Shown here one piece after another: positions 36,334-45,032 of a stretch of DNA of 64,000 nucleotides (the stretch's first letter is position 1; the number at the start of each line of letters is the position of its first letter). The position numbers were made by a program, and so were the translations under genes. A model generated the notes under the pieces. It had not been told where the DNA came from and searched no databases. It saw nothing but the letters and a program-made list of their open reading frames with translations. The stretch comes from an uncultured Poribacteria bacterium (GTDB lineage Bacteria; Poribacteria; WGA-4E; PCPOR2b): positions 4,883,266-4,947,265 of the forward strand of contig OY282444.1 in assembly GCA_958296125.1 (NCBI GenBank), in the 5' to 3' direction.

Positions 36334-37503
36334 ATGACAAGTAAAACATCACCCCAATCAGATCCTATAGTTGCACAAATTCGAGCGGATTGCGACCAGA
36401 TTTCACAGACAAAGACAGCTATATCGCAACCGGTGAGTCGGCGGCGGTTTTTGCGTCAGACATCGAAAGGTGTTGTTGGGATGGGACTCGCGTTAGGGGG
36501 CATAACTGCAGCGACCAAGGACACCTTTGCTCAATTGGGTCGTCAACCCGGTGGCCCGCCGGGGGAGGCCGTCGAAGAACAACTCGTGCCCCTGGTCGAA
36601 GCCACCAGTGAAAAGGTTTGGAATGGCGAAACGCTTGACGAGCAGGTTGTCAGTGAAATGATCGATCGCGCAATGATGAAACTTACCGGACTTGACTCGG
36701 CGAAAGAGGCATGGAAGGATTTTGTCCTGCCGACCGACATCGTTGGAATTAAAATTAACCCACTCGCTGGCAAGCGGCTGAGCACCCATCGGATTATCGT
36801 TGATAAGATTATTGATGGATTATACGGGACGGGTGTCCTCAAAAATCAGATCGTCATCTGGGATCGGTTTGAGTCGCATCTGATCGATGCAGGCTACGAG
36901 ATTAACCAAAGCGATCGAGGGGTACGGTGCTTCGCGTCAGACAGCGAAGGGGTTGGCTACGACGATGAGGTTTTCTATGAAACCGAAAAGGATGTCGTGG
37001 TTCGCCGCGAGAATGAAAGCATTGTTTCCCGATATACAAAACTCCTCACCCAAGAGTTGACGGTGGTTATTAACGTTCCGGTAATGAAGCATCACGGGAT
37101 TGCGGGCGTAAGTGGTTGTCTGAAAAACCTTGCCTTCGGCAGTGTCGATAACACCTATCGTTTCCACTCAAATCCACTAAATTGTAACCCTGCTATCGCG
37201 GATATCTTCGCGCATACTGTCCTCAAGGATAAAGTTGTTTTGAACATCGTCGATGGATTGCTCGCTGCGTTTGATGGCGGCCCGACGTATGATCCCGACG
37301 GGGTGTGGCAATACGGCGGCCTCCTTGTGAGCCAGGATCCGGTTGCATTGGATCAGATTGTATATCAAACAATCGAGGAAAAACGGAAAGAACTCAATCT
37401 ATCGTCCCTCTCTCGATTGTCGAAATATATCCGTTCAGCGTCAAGAATGGACTTGGGCACTAATGACCTCGATGAAGTGGATTATAAAGAGGTGAAGGTG
37501 TGA
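36334..37503 (+). CDS. TAT-exported DUF362 domain protein
   Basis: A 389-residue DUF362 protein. The N-terminus holds a twin-arginine signal ('SRRRFLRQTSKGVVGMGLALGG'; the RRRFL motif near residue 30). The mature part has the DUF362 core with 'VGIKINPLAGKRLSTH', 'INVPVMKHHGIAGVSGCLKNL' and 'DPVALDQIVYQTIEE'. DUF362 proteins are often associated with iron-sulfur or nickel chemistry, but few Cys are present here. TAT export suggests a folded or cofactor-bearing protein. It starts 10 bases after the selenoprotein stop. Confidence 0.9.
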   Translation: MTSKTSPQSDPIVAQIRADCDQISQTKTAISQPVSRRRFLRQTSKGVVGMGLALGGITAATKDTFAQLGRQPGGPPGEAVEEQLVPLVEATSEKVWNGETLDEQVVSEMIDRAMMKLTGLDSAKEAWKDFVLPTDIVGIKINPLAGKRLSTHRIIVDKIIDGLYGTGVLKNQIVIWDRFESHLIDAGYEINQSDRGVRCFASDSEGVGYDDEVFYETEKDVVVRRENESIVSRYTKLLTQELTVVINVPVMKHHGIAGVSGCLKNLAFGSVDNTYRFHSNPLNCNPAIADIFAHTVLKDKVVLNIVDGLLAAFDGGPTYDPDGVWQYGGLLVSQDPVALDQIVYQTIEEKRKELNLSSLSRLSKYIRSASRMDLGTNDLDEVDYKEVKV

Positions 37504-37561
37504 TTGGTTGAAGGAAGATAAGGAATTGCTTTCACATTTGAGACAAGAGGAGATCAACATC

Positions 37562-37801
37562 ATGAAAAGATTCTGGGCGGGTTCCACAGTTTTGGGGATA
37601 CTATTGGTATCAATCAGTTTTTCCGGCTGTGTTACAACTTTTACATCGAGTGGGCAACTGCAAATTGGACTGTCTGCATCGGCAAACGAAACGGTGGATA
37701 TTCTCGCGGATTTTGAAGCGAGCGAAGCAAGTACAGTTGCCGGCGATGTTACGAAAAAAGCGGGTAGCATCTGTGCGGGTGGGGCTTGTATCATCTACTA
37801 A
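37562..37801 (+). CDS. Small lipoprotein
   Basis: A 79-residue lipoprotein. ATG 37562 is preferred over an upstream TTG because GAGGAG lies about 9 bases ahead and the signal peptide starts at once ('FWAGSTVLGILLVSISFSGC'). The mature part is short and polar, ending 'CAGGACIIY'. I do not recognise a family. The two C-terminal Cys could form a disulfide, fitting the redox neighbours. It is the last gene before the internal terminator at 37822. Confidence 0.7.
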   Translation: MKRFWAGSTVLGILLVSISFSGCVTTFTSSGQLQIGLSASANETVDILADFEASEASTVAGDVTKKAGSICAGGACIIY

Positions 37802-37821
37802 AAATTACCCGATTTTTATTC

Positions 37822-37874
37822 ATAGGAGCACGCTATCCTACGAGACGACTTGGGAAGCCGTGCTCCTATTTTTT
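37822..37874 (+). terminator. Strong hairpin with T-run, leader attenuator of the barrel gene
   Basis: ATAGGAGCACG (37822-37832) pairs perfectly with CGTGCTCCTAT (37859-37869) and is followed by TTTTT. The barrel gene's GGGGAGG begins only two or three bases after the T-run, so no promoter fits between them. Confidence 0.85.
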
Positions 37875-37890
37875 GGGGAGGAAATAGAAA

Positions 37891-39114
37891 TTGCGACAGC
37901 GGTCACATCAATCTCCATTCGGAGCAGTTCACTGGATATGCCTTGTAGTCTTATTGGCGGTTCAGGCTTCGATCGCGTCTGCCCAACTTCGACGAGAATA
38001 TGGGCAGGAACTGTTCCAACAGGAGACAGAACCACCGGCAGCCTTTGAGTCTGATCTCACCATCGATTATGAGGTGAGCAATGTCTTTAACAACCACGTC
38101 GAATTTGGACTGAGTATTGATCCGAATACAAGTAGCCTTGCAAGGCGTGAAGACCCGCAACTTGAAGGTTTAATCAACCTTGCTGGCATTAACCTTCAGG
38201 GAACCCTACCGCTTGGGAAACGTTTTGGACTCACGCTGCAATACTACCCGCAATTGGAAAACTATATCGGCGAGAACGGAAAACTCAACGAATTTGATGC
38301 GTTCACCGATCTTTTTACTGCTGAACTGAGCTTCCGCCCGACAGCACAGTTACCAACCTTGAGCGTATCACATCAGCTGCAGCGATTGGATCGGAAAGAC
38401 GATGCGTTTGACAACCTCCAACGCCAGATCGGTTTCCGATTCGGCAAGTTGTTAGAATATAATCTCTATATCAACCGTTTTGATGATAAAATAACACGGC
38501 GTGAAGATTTCCTACTTGTCGGTTCGACAAGGCATCAAGGGCGTGCGAGGATACAGGTGGGGATTCTTAAAGCACTATTGGCAAAATTGGAGTATTCGCT
38601 TGAACAGGAAAGTTATAAAGACAACCTGAATAACCTTGTGTTAGGGATTGCTGGAATCGAACAGGGGGAATCTCGAACAGATCTGCGAAACTTCGTGTCG
38701 GCGAAATTGATCGAAATTCCGGCGGACCAGTTCCTCTTACAGCAGGAGTTGAATCTATTTCTGAGCGACTCAAATGTTGGCTTCTATGACTTTTCTACGA
38801 TCGAGGCCGCGGTTGGAGCGTTTTACAAAATCAACGGTGGGAGTTGGGCGCGTCTACGGTTGTCGCGACTGGGCATTACCTTCGATGGTCGTCGGGTGAG
38901 GGGTGCCGATGGATTTGTCGATGAGAACGCAGAGAAACGAAGGGATAATCAATTAGGTGTGAATTTCCAGATCAATTGGCAGATCCGCGATTCTCTGATG
39001 CTCCTTGCGGATTATCAATTCACCAGCAACGACACCAATGAAGATAATAAGATCTTTGACTTTTTAAATTATACCCACAATGTCGCGTCACTGACACTTC
39101 AGGCGAGCTATTAA
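37891..39114 (+). CDS. Outer-membrane beta-barrel protein
   Basis: A 407-residue protein from TTG 37891 with GGGGAGG 8-9 bases upstream. A signal peptide ('WICLVVLLAVQASIASA') precedes an almost wholly beta-rich mature part. Alternating strands such as 'FGLTLQYYPQLENY', 'LYINRFDDKITRRED' and 'SLMLLADYQFTSND', and the final 'NVASLTLQASY' with an aromatic end, mark it as a barrel. I cannot name the family; small outer-membrane porins or alginate/capsule barrels are possible. It lies downstream of an exported redox operon, from whose transcript it must be read through a terminator. Confidence 0.75.
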   Translation: MRQRSHQSPFGAVHWICLVVLLAVQASIASAQLRREYGQELFQQETEPPAAFESDLTIDYEVSNVFNNHVEFGLSIDPNTSSLARREDPQLEGLINLAGINLQGTLPLGKRFGLTLQYYPQLENYIGENGKLNEFDAFTDLFTAELSFRPTAQLPTLSVSHQLQRLDRKDDAFDNLQRQIGFRFGKLLEYNLYINRFDDKITRREDFLLVGSTRHQGRARIQVGILKALLAKLEYSLEQESYKDNLNNLVLGIAGIEQGESRTDLRNFVSAKLIEIPADQFLLQQELNLFLSDSNVGFYDFSTIEAAVGAFYKINGGSWARLRLSRLGITFDGRRVRGADGFVDENAEKRRDNQLGVNFQINWQIRDSLMLLADYQFTSNDTNEDNKIFDFLNYTHNVASLTLQASY

Positions 39115-39268
39115 TTACCCAAGTTGCTAGATAGCCGTCGGTCGAGTCAGTCGCGATTCGGAAATCGCTCCTACTGTCTGTTTTGCGTAGGAGGGAATTC
39201 CAATTCCCGACGCTGGGTTTATCAATTAACAACTTGAGTTATCATAAAGTTGATGAAAATCACCTAGT

Positions 39269-39309
39269 GCCAAGTCGCATCGAATTATTGATGCAACTTG
39301 GCTTTTTTT
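39269..39309 (+). terminator. Rho-independent terminator after the barrel gene
   Basis: GCCAAGT, one unpaired base and GCATC pair with GATGC, one unpaired base and ACTTGGC across an 8-base loop; seven T residues follow. It is strong and plus-strand only. The rest of the gap 39115-39377 shows nothing else but a weak hairpin near 39170. Confidence 0.88.
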
Positions 39310-39377
39310 GTTTTTGCGCTATGGTCGAGGAGAAAAATCGGTATCGGCGTAAAATTTGGGCTTTCACAATGGCCTCG

Positions 39378-40484
39378 TCAATTTGCATCTGACGAGGTGC
39401 GGAGTTGATAGCGATCAATGAAGTCCTCGTTTAGCGTTAGTCCCAACCCTGGTTGCTCGGTCATGGCGATGTATCCATCAACCACTTGAAAAGGTGGATC
39501 ATACAGTTTCGACCAGATCTCGTTGGGCTCGCAGTCAGGATAGGCAGAAACGATTAAGCCATTAGGCACCGCTGCGGCGAGATGGCAGTTGATGTCCGGG
39601 AATTGTGCGCCATGAGGGGCAACGGGCAAGTGATACGCTTGACATAACGCTGCAATGCGCATCAGTCCGGTGAAACCTCCCCCTAGTAAGATGTCCGTTT
39701 GTATCAGTTGGAGGGCACCTTCTGTGATAAATTGTCTGATGCCGTAAAGGGTTCCTTCGCTCTCCCCACCGGCAACGATGGCACTGGTCGCCTCCTGCAC
39801 CATACGCAGATAGAGAGCCTCATCGTCGCCGCGCACCGGCTCCTCTATCCAGTAGAGGTGATAAGGCTCAAGTTGCCGAGCAATTTCTACCGCTGCCTTT
39901 CCGTCCCATGCGCGGTGCAGATCTACCATCAACTTTTTCTCTTGACCAATCAACTCCCGTGCACACCGCACCCGTTCCACAATTTTCTCCGGGCTTCTGG
40001 CTTCGTACATGTGTATTTTCATTGCATCATAGCCGAGGTCGGCGTGCTTCTTGACCAGAGCGGCTATCGCTTCAGGGGATTGGTCTGCCTCCGCAACGTA
40101 CCCGGCACCATCAGCGTAAGCCGGGACTTTATCCCGATACCCGCCTAGTAGTCGCCACACAGGTTGACCACAAGCCTTTCCGTAAATATCCCACAGGGCA
40201 ACGTCAAGTGCCCCAATGGACGACATCGCGGCATGACCGGGCCCGCCGAACCGCCACGCAGTCTCGTACATCCGTTCCCAGAGCAGTGCTGTCTGTCGCG
40301 GATCTTGCCCAACGAGCACAGGTGCCAATTCTTGGGAGATCACTTCGATGCTCCCACCCCGCCCAATACCGGTTAGGCCTGCGTCTGTATGGACGAGGAC
40401 GACAACCCAGTCCCCGGTTGTGGGACCTTTTCGACCTTCAGTTGGCACTCTCACAATAAAGGAATCTACACTGGTGATACGCAT
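39378..40484 (-). CDS. Mandelate racemase/muconate lactonizing enzyme family dehydratase 1
   Basis: A 368-residue enolase-superfamily enzyme. The capping domain is followed by barrel motifs 'AMKIHMY' (K-x-H instead of the common K-x-K), 'LMVDLHRAW' (first Mg ligand), 'WIEEPV' (second), 'AGGESE' (third) and 'APHGAQFP' (His of the His-Asp dyad). It should abstract the alpha proton of an acid sugar, giving dehydration or racemisation; the substrate is unassigned. GGAG precedes the ATG. It is transcribed away from the rest of the sugar-acid cluster, at the cluster edge. Confidence 0.92.
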   Translation of the reverse strand: MRITSVDSFIVRVPTEGRKGPTTGDWVVVLVHTDAGLTGIGRGGSIEVISQELAPVLVGQDPRQTALLWERMYETAWRFGGPGHAAMSSIGALDVALWDIYGKACGQPVWRLLGGYRDKVPAYADGAGYVAEADQSPEAIAALVKKHADLGYDAMKIHMYEARSPEKIVERVRCARELIGQEKKLMVDLHRAWDGKAAVEIARQLEPYHLYWIEEPVRGDDEALYLRMVQEATSAIVAGGESEGTLYGIRQFITEGALQLIQTDILLGGGFTGLMRIAALCQAYHLPVAPHGAQFPDINCHLAAAVPNGLIVSAYPDCEPNEIWSKLYDPPFQVVDGYIAMTEQPGLGLTLNEDFIDRYQLRTSSDAN

Positions 40485-40675
40485 TGCGGTTTCTCCCTAT
40501 ATCAGTATTTTGACATGGAGTTTCTATTGTCATCCATGACTTATCTTCAATCCCGTTGTAGAAAACACGACAGAAAGGAGCTACGGTGAATATGATTTAA
40601 GACGTTGGTCTTCCACTCAGGTTCAACCGAATCTGGGTTCCACCATAATTTTCCTGCAATCTCCATTTTTTGATA

Positions 40676-40703
40676 TTGAGATAGCGGAGCTTTGTGTTAG
40701 AAT
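40676..40703 (+). promoter_or_regulatory. Weak candidate promoter of the sugar-acid operon
   Basis: TTGAGA (40676-40681), a 16-base spacer and TAGAAT (40698-40703), 190 bases before the hydroxyacid dehydrogenase gene. The gap 40485-40894 holds no gene I can support; the promoter is not strong and other -10-like sites exist near 40766. Confidence 0.3.
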
Positions 40704-40894
40704 ATGGTGTAGAGTTGAGTAATATGTACCCGAAAAAACTAAATCGATAATTGATTCCCTGTCAGTATTATATCGTGCAACACGACAAGTGAGCAATGCC
40801 CATCACTCGTCATGCTAGATGGCAACGCTGTTGATATGAAATATTGGAATAGCTGTGTTCAACGCCTGATCTTTTAGAATAGAGGTAAAGACAG

Positions 40895-41848
40895 ATGAAA
40901 ATCGTAGTGACTAGTCGAACAACCGATCAATTTCTGAACGAACTTCGCACCACTTTCCCGGACGTGCACTTTCACCGAGCGGCAACCCCGGCAGAGGAGA
41001 TACAACAGATTCGGGACGCAGATGTCTACTGTGGTGAGCCATCGCGCGAGGTTTTCCTCGCCGCCAAAAAACTCCGCTGGATTCAATGCCCCGGAACTGG
41101 TATTGATCGGATTGTGTCAATACCTGAGATAAGAGACAGCGATGTCATCCTGACCAATGCACGGGGGCCTCACGCTAACCCGATGGCTGATCACGCGTTT
41201 GGCATGATATTGACCTTTGCCCACTGTTTACGTGAACAGTGGGAAGACCAGAAAGCACACCATTGGGATACCGGGAAATATGACGAACGGGTTTTGGAAC
41301 TCAATGGAAGCACCTTGGGGATCCTCGCACTCGGCGGTATTGGGATGGCGGTCGCACGGCGGGGATACGGCTTCGGTATGGAAGTTTATGGTGTTGACAC
41401 CCAGTTGATACCGGCACCCCCGGAAGTGAAAGCGGTTTGGGGCCTTGAACGACTGGATGAATTGATCCAGATGTCGGACTGGTTTGTCATCACCGCACCG
41501 TTTACACCAGAAACTCAGGGGTTGATTGATCGCCGACGAATCGGACTGCTCAAACCGGGGGCGCACATCATAGCGATTTCACGAGGAGGCATCTTGGACG
41601 AAGAAGCATTGATAGAAGGGTTGCGCTCCGGGCGTATTGCTGGTGCGGGCCTGGATGTCATGGCGGTAGAGCCCTTGCCCGCGGATAGTCCGTTATGGGA
41701 TATGGACAATGTCATTCTATCGCCTCACGCTTCGGCGTTGACCGCTGAAATGTGGGAAGGACGACGACAGATTTTCAAGGAGAACCTCCGGCGATTTCTC
41801 GCGGATGAGCCGTTCCTCTATATGTGCGACAAGCAAGCGGGATTTTAG
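40895..41848 (+). CDS. D-2-hydroxyacid dehydrogenase
   Basis: A 317-residue D-isomer-specific 2-hydroxyacid dehydrogenase. 'GILALGGIGMAVARRG' is the NAD site, with Ala replacing the first Gly of the usual GLGxIG. 'ISRGGILDEEALIEGLRSGRIAGAGLDVM' (blocks SRGGILDE, AGAGLDV) and 'LSPHASALT' hold the catalytic Arg, Glu and His. It reduces 2-keto acids reversibly. GAGGT precedes ATG. It begins a plus-strand operon of sugar-acid genes running to 46121. Confidence 0.93.
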   Translation: MKIVVTSRTTDQFLNELRTTFPDVHFHRAATPAEEIQQIRDADVYCGEPSREVFLAAKKLRWIQCPGTGIDRIVSIPEIRDSDVILTNARGPHANPMADHAFGMILTFAHCLREQWEDQKAHHWDTGKYDERVLELNGSTLGILALGGIGMAVARRGYGFGMEVYGVDTQLIPAPPEVKAVWGLERLDELIQMSDWFVITAPFTPETQGLIDRRRIGLLKPGAHIIAISRGGILDEEALIEGLRSGRIAGAGLDVMAVEPLPADSPLWDMDNVILSPHASALTAEMWEGRRQIFKENLRRFLADEPFLYMCDKQAGF

Positions 41849-41875
41849 TAGGGAACGCAGATCGGCGTTCCCTAC
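41848..41875. repeat. Perfect 11-bp palindrome GTAGGGAACGC/GCGTTCCCTAC
   Basis: The arms are 41848-41858 and 41865-41875 with a 6-base loop, starting at the last base of the hydroxyacid dehydrogenase stop. It shares the GTAGGGAA arm with hairpins at 29730 and 46137. Confidence 0.75.
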
Positions 41876-41902
41876 AACTCCACACAATATAAGGAGGGAG
41901 AT

Positions 41903-42832
41903 ATGGAAACAACAGATTTCGGCAAAACAGGTCTCAAAATCACGCGACTGGGTCTGGGGCTCGCGGAAATTTCCCGCCAAGAGAGATCTAAGACCGTTGC
42001 AGAGGCAGACCGAGTGCTCAACGCTGCACTTGATGGTGGCATCAACTTCCTCGACACTGCTGCCTGTTACGGCAGAACCGAGGAGCTAATCGGTGTGACC
42101 GTCGCGCACCGGCGGGATGAATACATCTTGGCGACGAAGTGTGGACACACTACAGACGACGGGGATAGGGGCATACCGTGGACGGAACACAAATCGTGGA
42201 CTGCACCGGCAGTCTCCGAGAGTATCGACCGCAGTTTACGGCGGTTGCAGACAGACCACTTAGACCTCGTGCAACTCCACTCCTGTGATGTAGATATACT
42301 CGAACACAGCGGGGTTGTCGAAGCACTCGTGAAAGCGAGGGACGCGGGCAAAACCCATTTCATCGGCTACAGTGGAGACAACGCGGCGGCGCGCTGGGCG
42401 GTGGGCAGTGGACTTTTCGACACGCTTCAAACTAGCTTTAATCTTGTGGAGCAGCAGGCTCGCACTCAAGGATTGTTTGAGTTGGCGGAGGCGCAGGGGA
42501 TGGGGATTATTATCAAGCGGCCTGTTGCCAATGGGGCGTGGGGTAAGGCGCGCAGCCCGTACTCGTATGCGGATGAATACTTTCGACGGGCGCAGATTAT
42601 GGCGGAGATGGGACCCCTGCCAGAAGCACCCGAAGATCCTATCTTGCTGGCGTTGGGGTTTGTACTCGCTCAGCCCGAAGTCGATACAATTATCGTAGGA
42701 ACTCACAATCCTTCGCATCTGTCGTCAAATATCGAAATGGTGACGCGACAGCTACCAATTCCCACGGAAACCGTTAAGGCATTGCACCGCCGCTTTGAAG
42801 AGGCAGACGACGGATGGTTGCAACTGACGTGA
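41903..42832 (+). CDS. Aldo/keto reductase
   Basis: A 309-residue AKR. The catalytic tetrad is visible as 'FLDTAACYG' (Asp and Tyr), 'LATKCGH' (Lys) and 'LVQLHSCD' (His). 'VDTIIVGTHNPSHL' forms the NADPH end of the barrel. It interconverts an aldehyde or ketone with an alcohol, probably a sugar intermediate. AAGGAGGG precedes the ATG. It lies 54 bases after the dehydrogenase gene and 45 bases before a second enolase-superfamily gene. Confidence 0.93.
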   Translation: METTDFGKTGLKITRLGLGLAEISRQERSKTVAEADRVLNAALDGGINFLDTAACYGRTEELIGVTVAHRRDEYILATKCGHTTDDGDRGIPWTEHKSWTAPAVSESIDRSLRRLQTDHLDLVQLHSCDVDILEHSGVVEALVKARDAGKTHFIGYSGDNAAARWAVGSGLFDTLQTSFNLVEQQARTQGLFELAEAQGMGIIIKRPVANGAWGKARSPYSYADEYFRRAQIMAEMGPLPEAPEDPILLALGFVLAQPEVDTIIVGTHNPSHLSSNIEMVTRQLPIPTETVKALHRRFEEADDGWLQLT

Positions 42833-42877
42833 GCAAGCGAACGGATTACGGACATTCTACACGAGGAGGCTTATCGG

Positions 42878-44044
42878 ATGAAAATCACAAACGTTGAGGC
42901 AATCCCCAGTGCTGCACCGGTATCCAATAGACGAGGCTTACGAAATAATTACATCTACGTCAAAATTTCGACGGACGAGGGAACCGTCGGTTGGGGCGAG
43001 TCAACCTGTGGGCCCCTCTCTGTTGCACATGTTGTAGAGGAGATCGGAGCGACGTTGGTCGGCAAAGACCCGTTTCGGATCGAAGAACATTGGCAACGGC
43101 TCTATCACCTCTATCACAATGTGCGTGGGGGTGTGATCCAAATGGCGGCGATTAGTGGAATAGAAATTGCCCTCTGGGACATCAAGGGCAAGGCATTTAA
43201 CGCGCCGGTGTGGCAACTGTTAGGCGGACAAATGCGAGATCGAATCTGGACATACGGCCGCTTCGATGGAGCGACACCCGAACTCGCCGTTGAGCATGCC
43301 CTGCGTGAGCTTGATACGGGCCTGACTGCGTTAAAAGGCGATCCCTTTGGTCACCAAGGGGTGTTCATTACCGCAGAAGCGGAGCGGGAGGCTATCGCCA
43401 AGGTAAAGGCAGTGCGGGAGGCGGTCGGAGACGATGTCGAGCTATTGGTCGAAGTGCACGGGAGATTGTCGCCATCGTCGGCAATCCGAATCGGCAATGC
43501 GTTGGAGGAATTTCGGCCGTACGTCTACGAGGAACCGGTGCCGCCCCAAAATGTTGATGCCATGGTGAAGGTAGCGGAAGCCGTGAATATTCCGCTTGCA
43601 ACCGGAGAGAGACTCTACACCAAATGGGGATTCGTCGAACTTCTTGAAAAGCAGGTTGTGGCACTGATTCAGCCGGATGTTTGCCACGCTGGCGGGATTT
43701 CGGAGTTGAAGAAGATCGCTGCGATGGCGGAGGCATACTATGTCGGTTTTCAACCTCACAATCCCTACGGGCCCATCAACACGATGGCGGCATTACAGGT
43801 CGATGTTTGCACGACAAACTTCATGATTCAAGAGGGCGGTCATGCACCATGGTTTGATCAGGTCGTCATCGGTGAATTTCCTCGTCAGAAGGAGGGATAT
43901 TTTGACATACCAACTGCTCCCGGCATCGGCATTGAAATGGACGAGGAAGCGTTGCGGGCCAATCCACCCGTAGTGCGACGTGAGGCAGAGGGCTATAGCC
44001 GTAACGCAACATGGAAATCCAAGCAGGATACCGAATGGGTTTGA
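42878..44044 (+). CDS. Galactonate dehydratase-like enolase-superfamily enzyme (2)
   Basis: A 388-residue enzyme resembling D-galactonate dehydratase (DgoD). Barrel motifs are 'LTALKGDP', 'LLVEVHGRLSP' (where DgoD has an Asp ligand and a His), 'YVYEEPVPPQN', 'LATGERLYTKWGF' and 'FQPHNPYGPINT', the last typical of the DgoD group. It would dehydrate a galactonate-like acid sugar to a 2-keto-3-deoxy sugar. The first barrel ligand is E rather than D, which should be checked. SD AGGAGG is 10 bases upstream of ATG; it is part of the operon. Confidence 0.9.
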   Translation: MKITNVEAIPSAAPVSNRRGLRNNYIYVKISTDEGTVGWGESTCGPLSVAHVVEEIGATLVGKDPFRIEEHWQRLYHLYHNVRGGVIQMAAISGIEIALWDIKGKAFNAPVWQLLGGQMRDRIWTYGRFDGATPELAVEHALRELDTGLTALKGDPFGHQGVFITAEAEREAIAKVKAVREAVGDDVELLVEVHGRLSPSSAIRIGNALEEFRPYVYEEPVPPQNVDAMVKVAEAVNIPLATGERLYTKWGFVELLEKQVVALIQPDVCHAGGISELKKIAAMAEAYYVGFQPHNPYGPINTMAALQVDVCTTNFMIQEGGHAPWFDQVVIGEFPRQKEGYFDIPTAPGIGIEMDEEALRANPPVVRREAEGYSRNATWKSKQDTEWV

Positions 44045-44099
44045 AGCCACACCATGTCAGATCACATCCACATTTTTGTTGAGGGAAGGAGGTCCACAA

Positions 44100-44963
44100 A
44101 TGTCAATTTCAATCCAAAAGGTGTCGCCGGCGGTGGGTGCGGTAGTAAAAGGTGTCGATCTTTCGGATCTCGTGCCCCCGGATATCTTTGAAACACTTGA
44201 GGGGGCGATTGCCGAACATGGGGTGCTTGTCTTCCGTGACCAGCATCTGACACCAGCGCAGCACGTTGCGTTCAGTCATCGATTCGGTTCCCTTGAGACG
44301 CATGTTATCTCGGAGGCGTTACTGGAAGGCTACCCTGAAATCTATGTGATTTCCAATGTCGTTGAAGATGGGAAGCCAAAGGGCAGGGCATACGCCGGCA
44401 CCTATTGGCATTCGGATCTGAGCTATATGCCAGTGCCAGCGATGGGATCAATGATGTATGCGCTGCGAATTCCTGAGATAGGCGGAGATACAATGTTTGC
44501 TAATATGTATCTAGCGTATGAGACGCTTTCGGCGGGGTTGCAACGGATGCTAGCGCAGCTTGGGGCGGTTCACGATTTTAGTCATGCCGATAAACGCTAT
44601 TTCTCAAAGAGAGGAGCTACGGCGCGGCTTGATGAAGCAGCGAGAAAAAAGACACCGCCCGTTGAGCATCCAGTAGTCCGCACCCATCCGACGACCGGTC
44701 GTAAAGCGTTGTTTATCAATCCCGGATTTACATCGCGTTTTGTCGATATGACGGAGGAAGAGAGTGAACCGCTGCTGGAATATCTTTTTCAGCACATCAC
44801 TCAACCCGCCTTCATCTATCGACACCGGTGGCAGGTCAACGATTTAGTTTTCTGGGACAACCGCTGCACGATTCATCATGCCATTCGGGACTATGGGGAA
44901 GACACGCCGCGACACATGCACAGAACAACCATCTGCGGCGATAAACCGTCAGTTGCAAACTAG
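44100..44963 (+). CDS. TauD/TfdA-type 2-oxoglutarate dioxygenase
   Basis: A 287-residue Fe(II)/2-oxoglutarate oxygenase of the TauD/TfdA family. 'WHSDLSYMPVP' supplies H-x-D, 'WDNRCTIHHAIRDYG' the distal His, and 'HMHRTTICG' the 2-oxoglutarate Arg. 'FRDQHLTPAQHVAFSHRFG' opens the domain. It may attack a sulfonate, aromatic or sugar-derived acid. GGAAGGAGG lies 7 bases before the ATG at 44100. It follows the DgoD-like gene by 55 bases. Confidence 0.93.
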   Translation: MSISIQKVSPAVGAVVKGVDLSDLVPPDIFETLEGAIAEHGVLVFRDQHLTPAQHVAFSHRFGSLETHVISEALLEGYPEIYVISNVVEDGKPKGRAYAGTYWHSDLSYMPVPAMGSMMYALRIPEIGGDTMFANMYLAYETLSAGLQRMLAQLGAVHDFSHADKRYFSKRGATARLDEAARKKTPPVEHPVVRTHPTTGRKALFINPGFTSRFVDMTEEESEPLLEYLFQHITQPAFIYRHRWQVNDLVFWDNRCTIHHAIRDYGEDTPRHMHRTTICGDKPSVAN

Positions 44964-45032
44964 CACCATTAGTTATCACTTAATTGTGGCACTATAGAGC
45001 GAAACCCGCACCATATCGAATGAGGAGGGATC

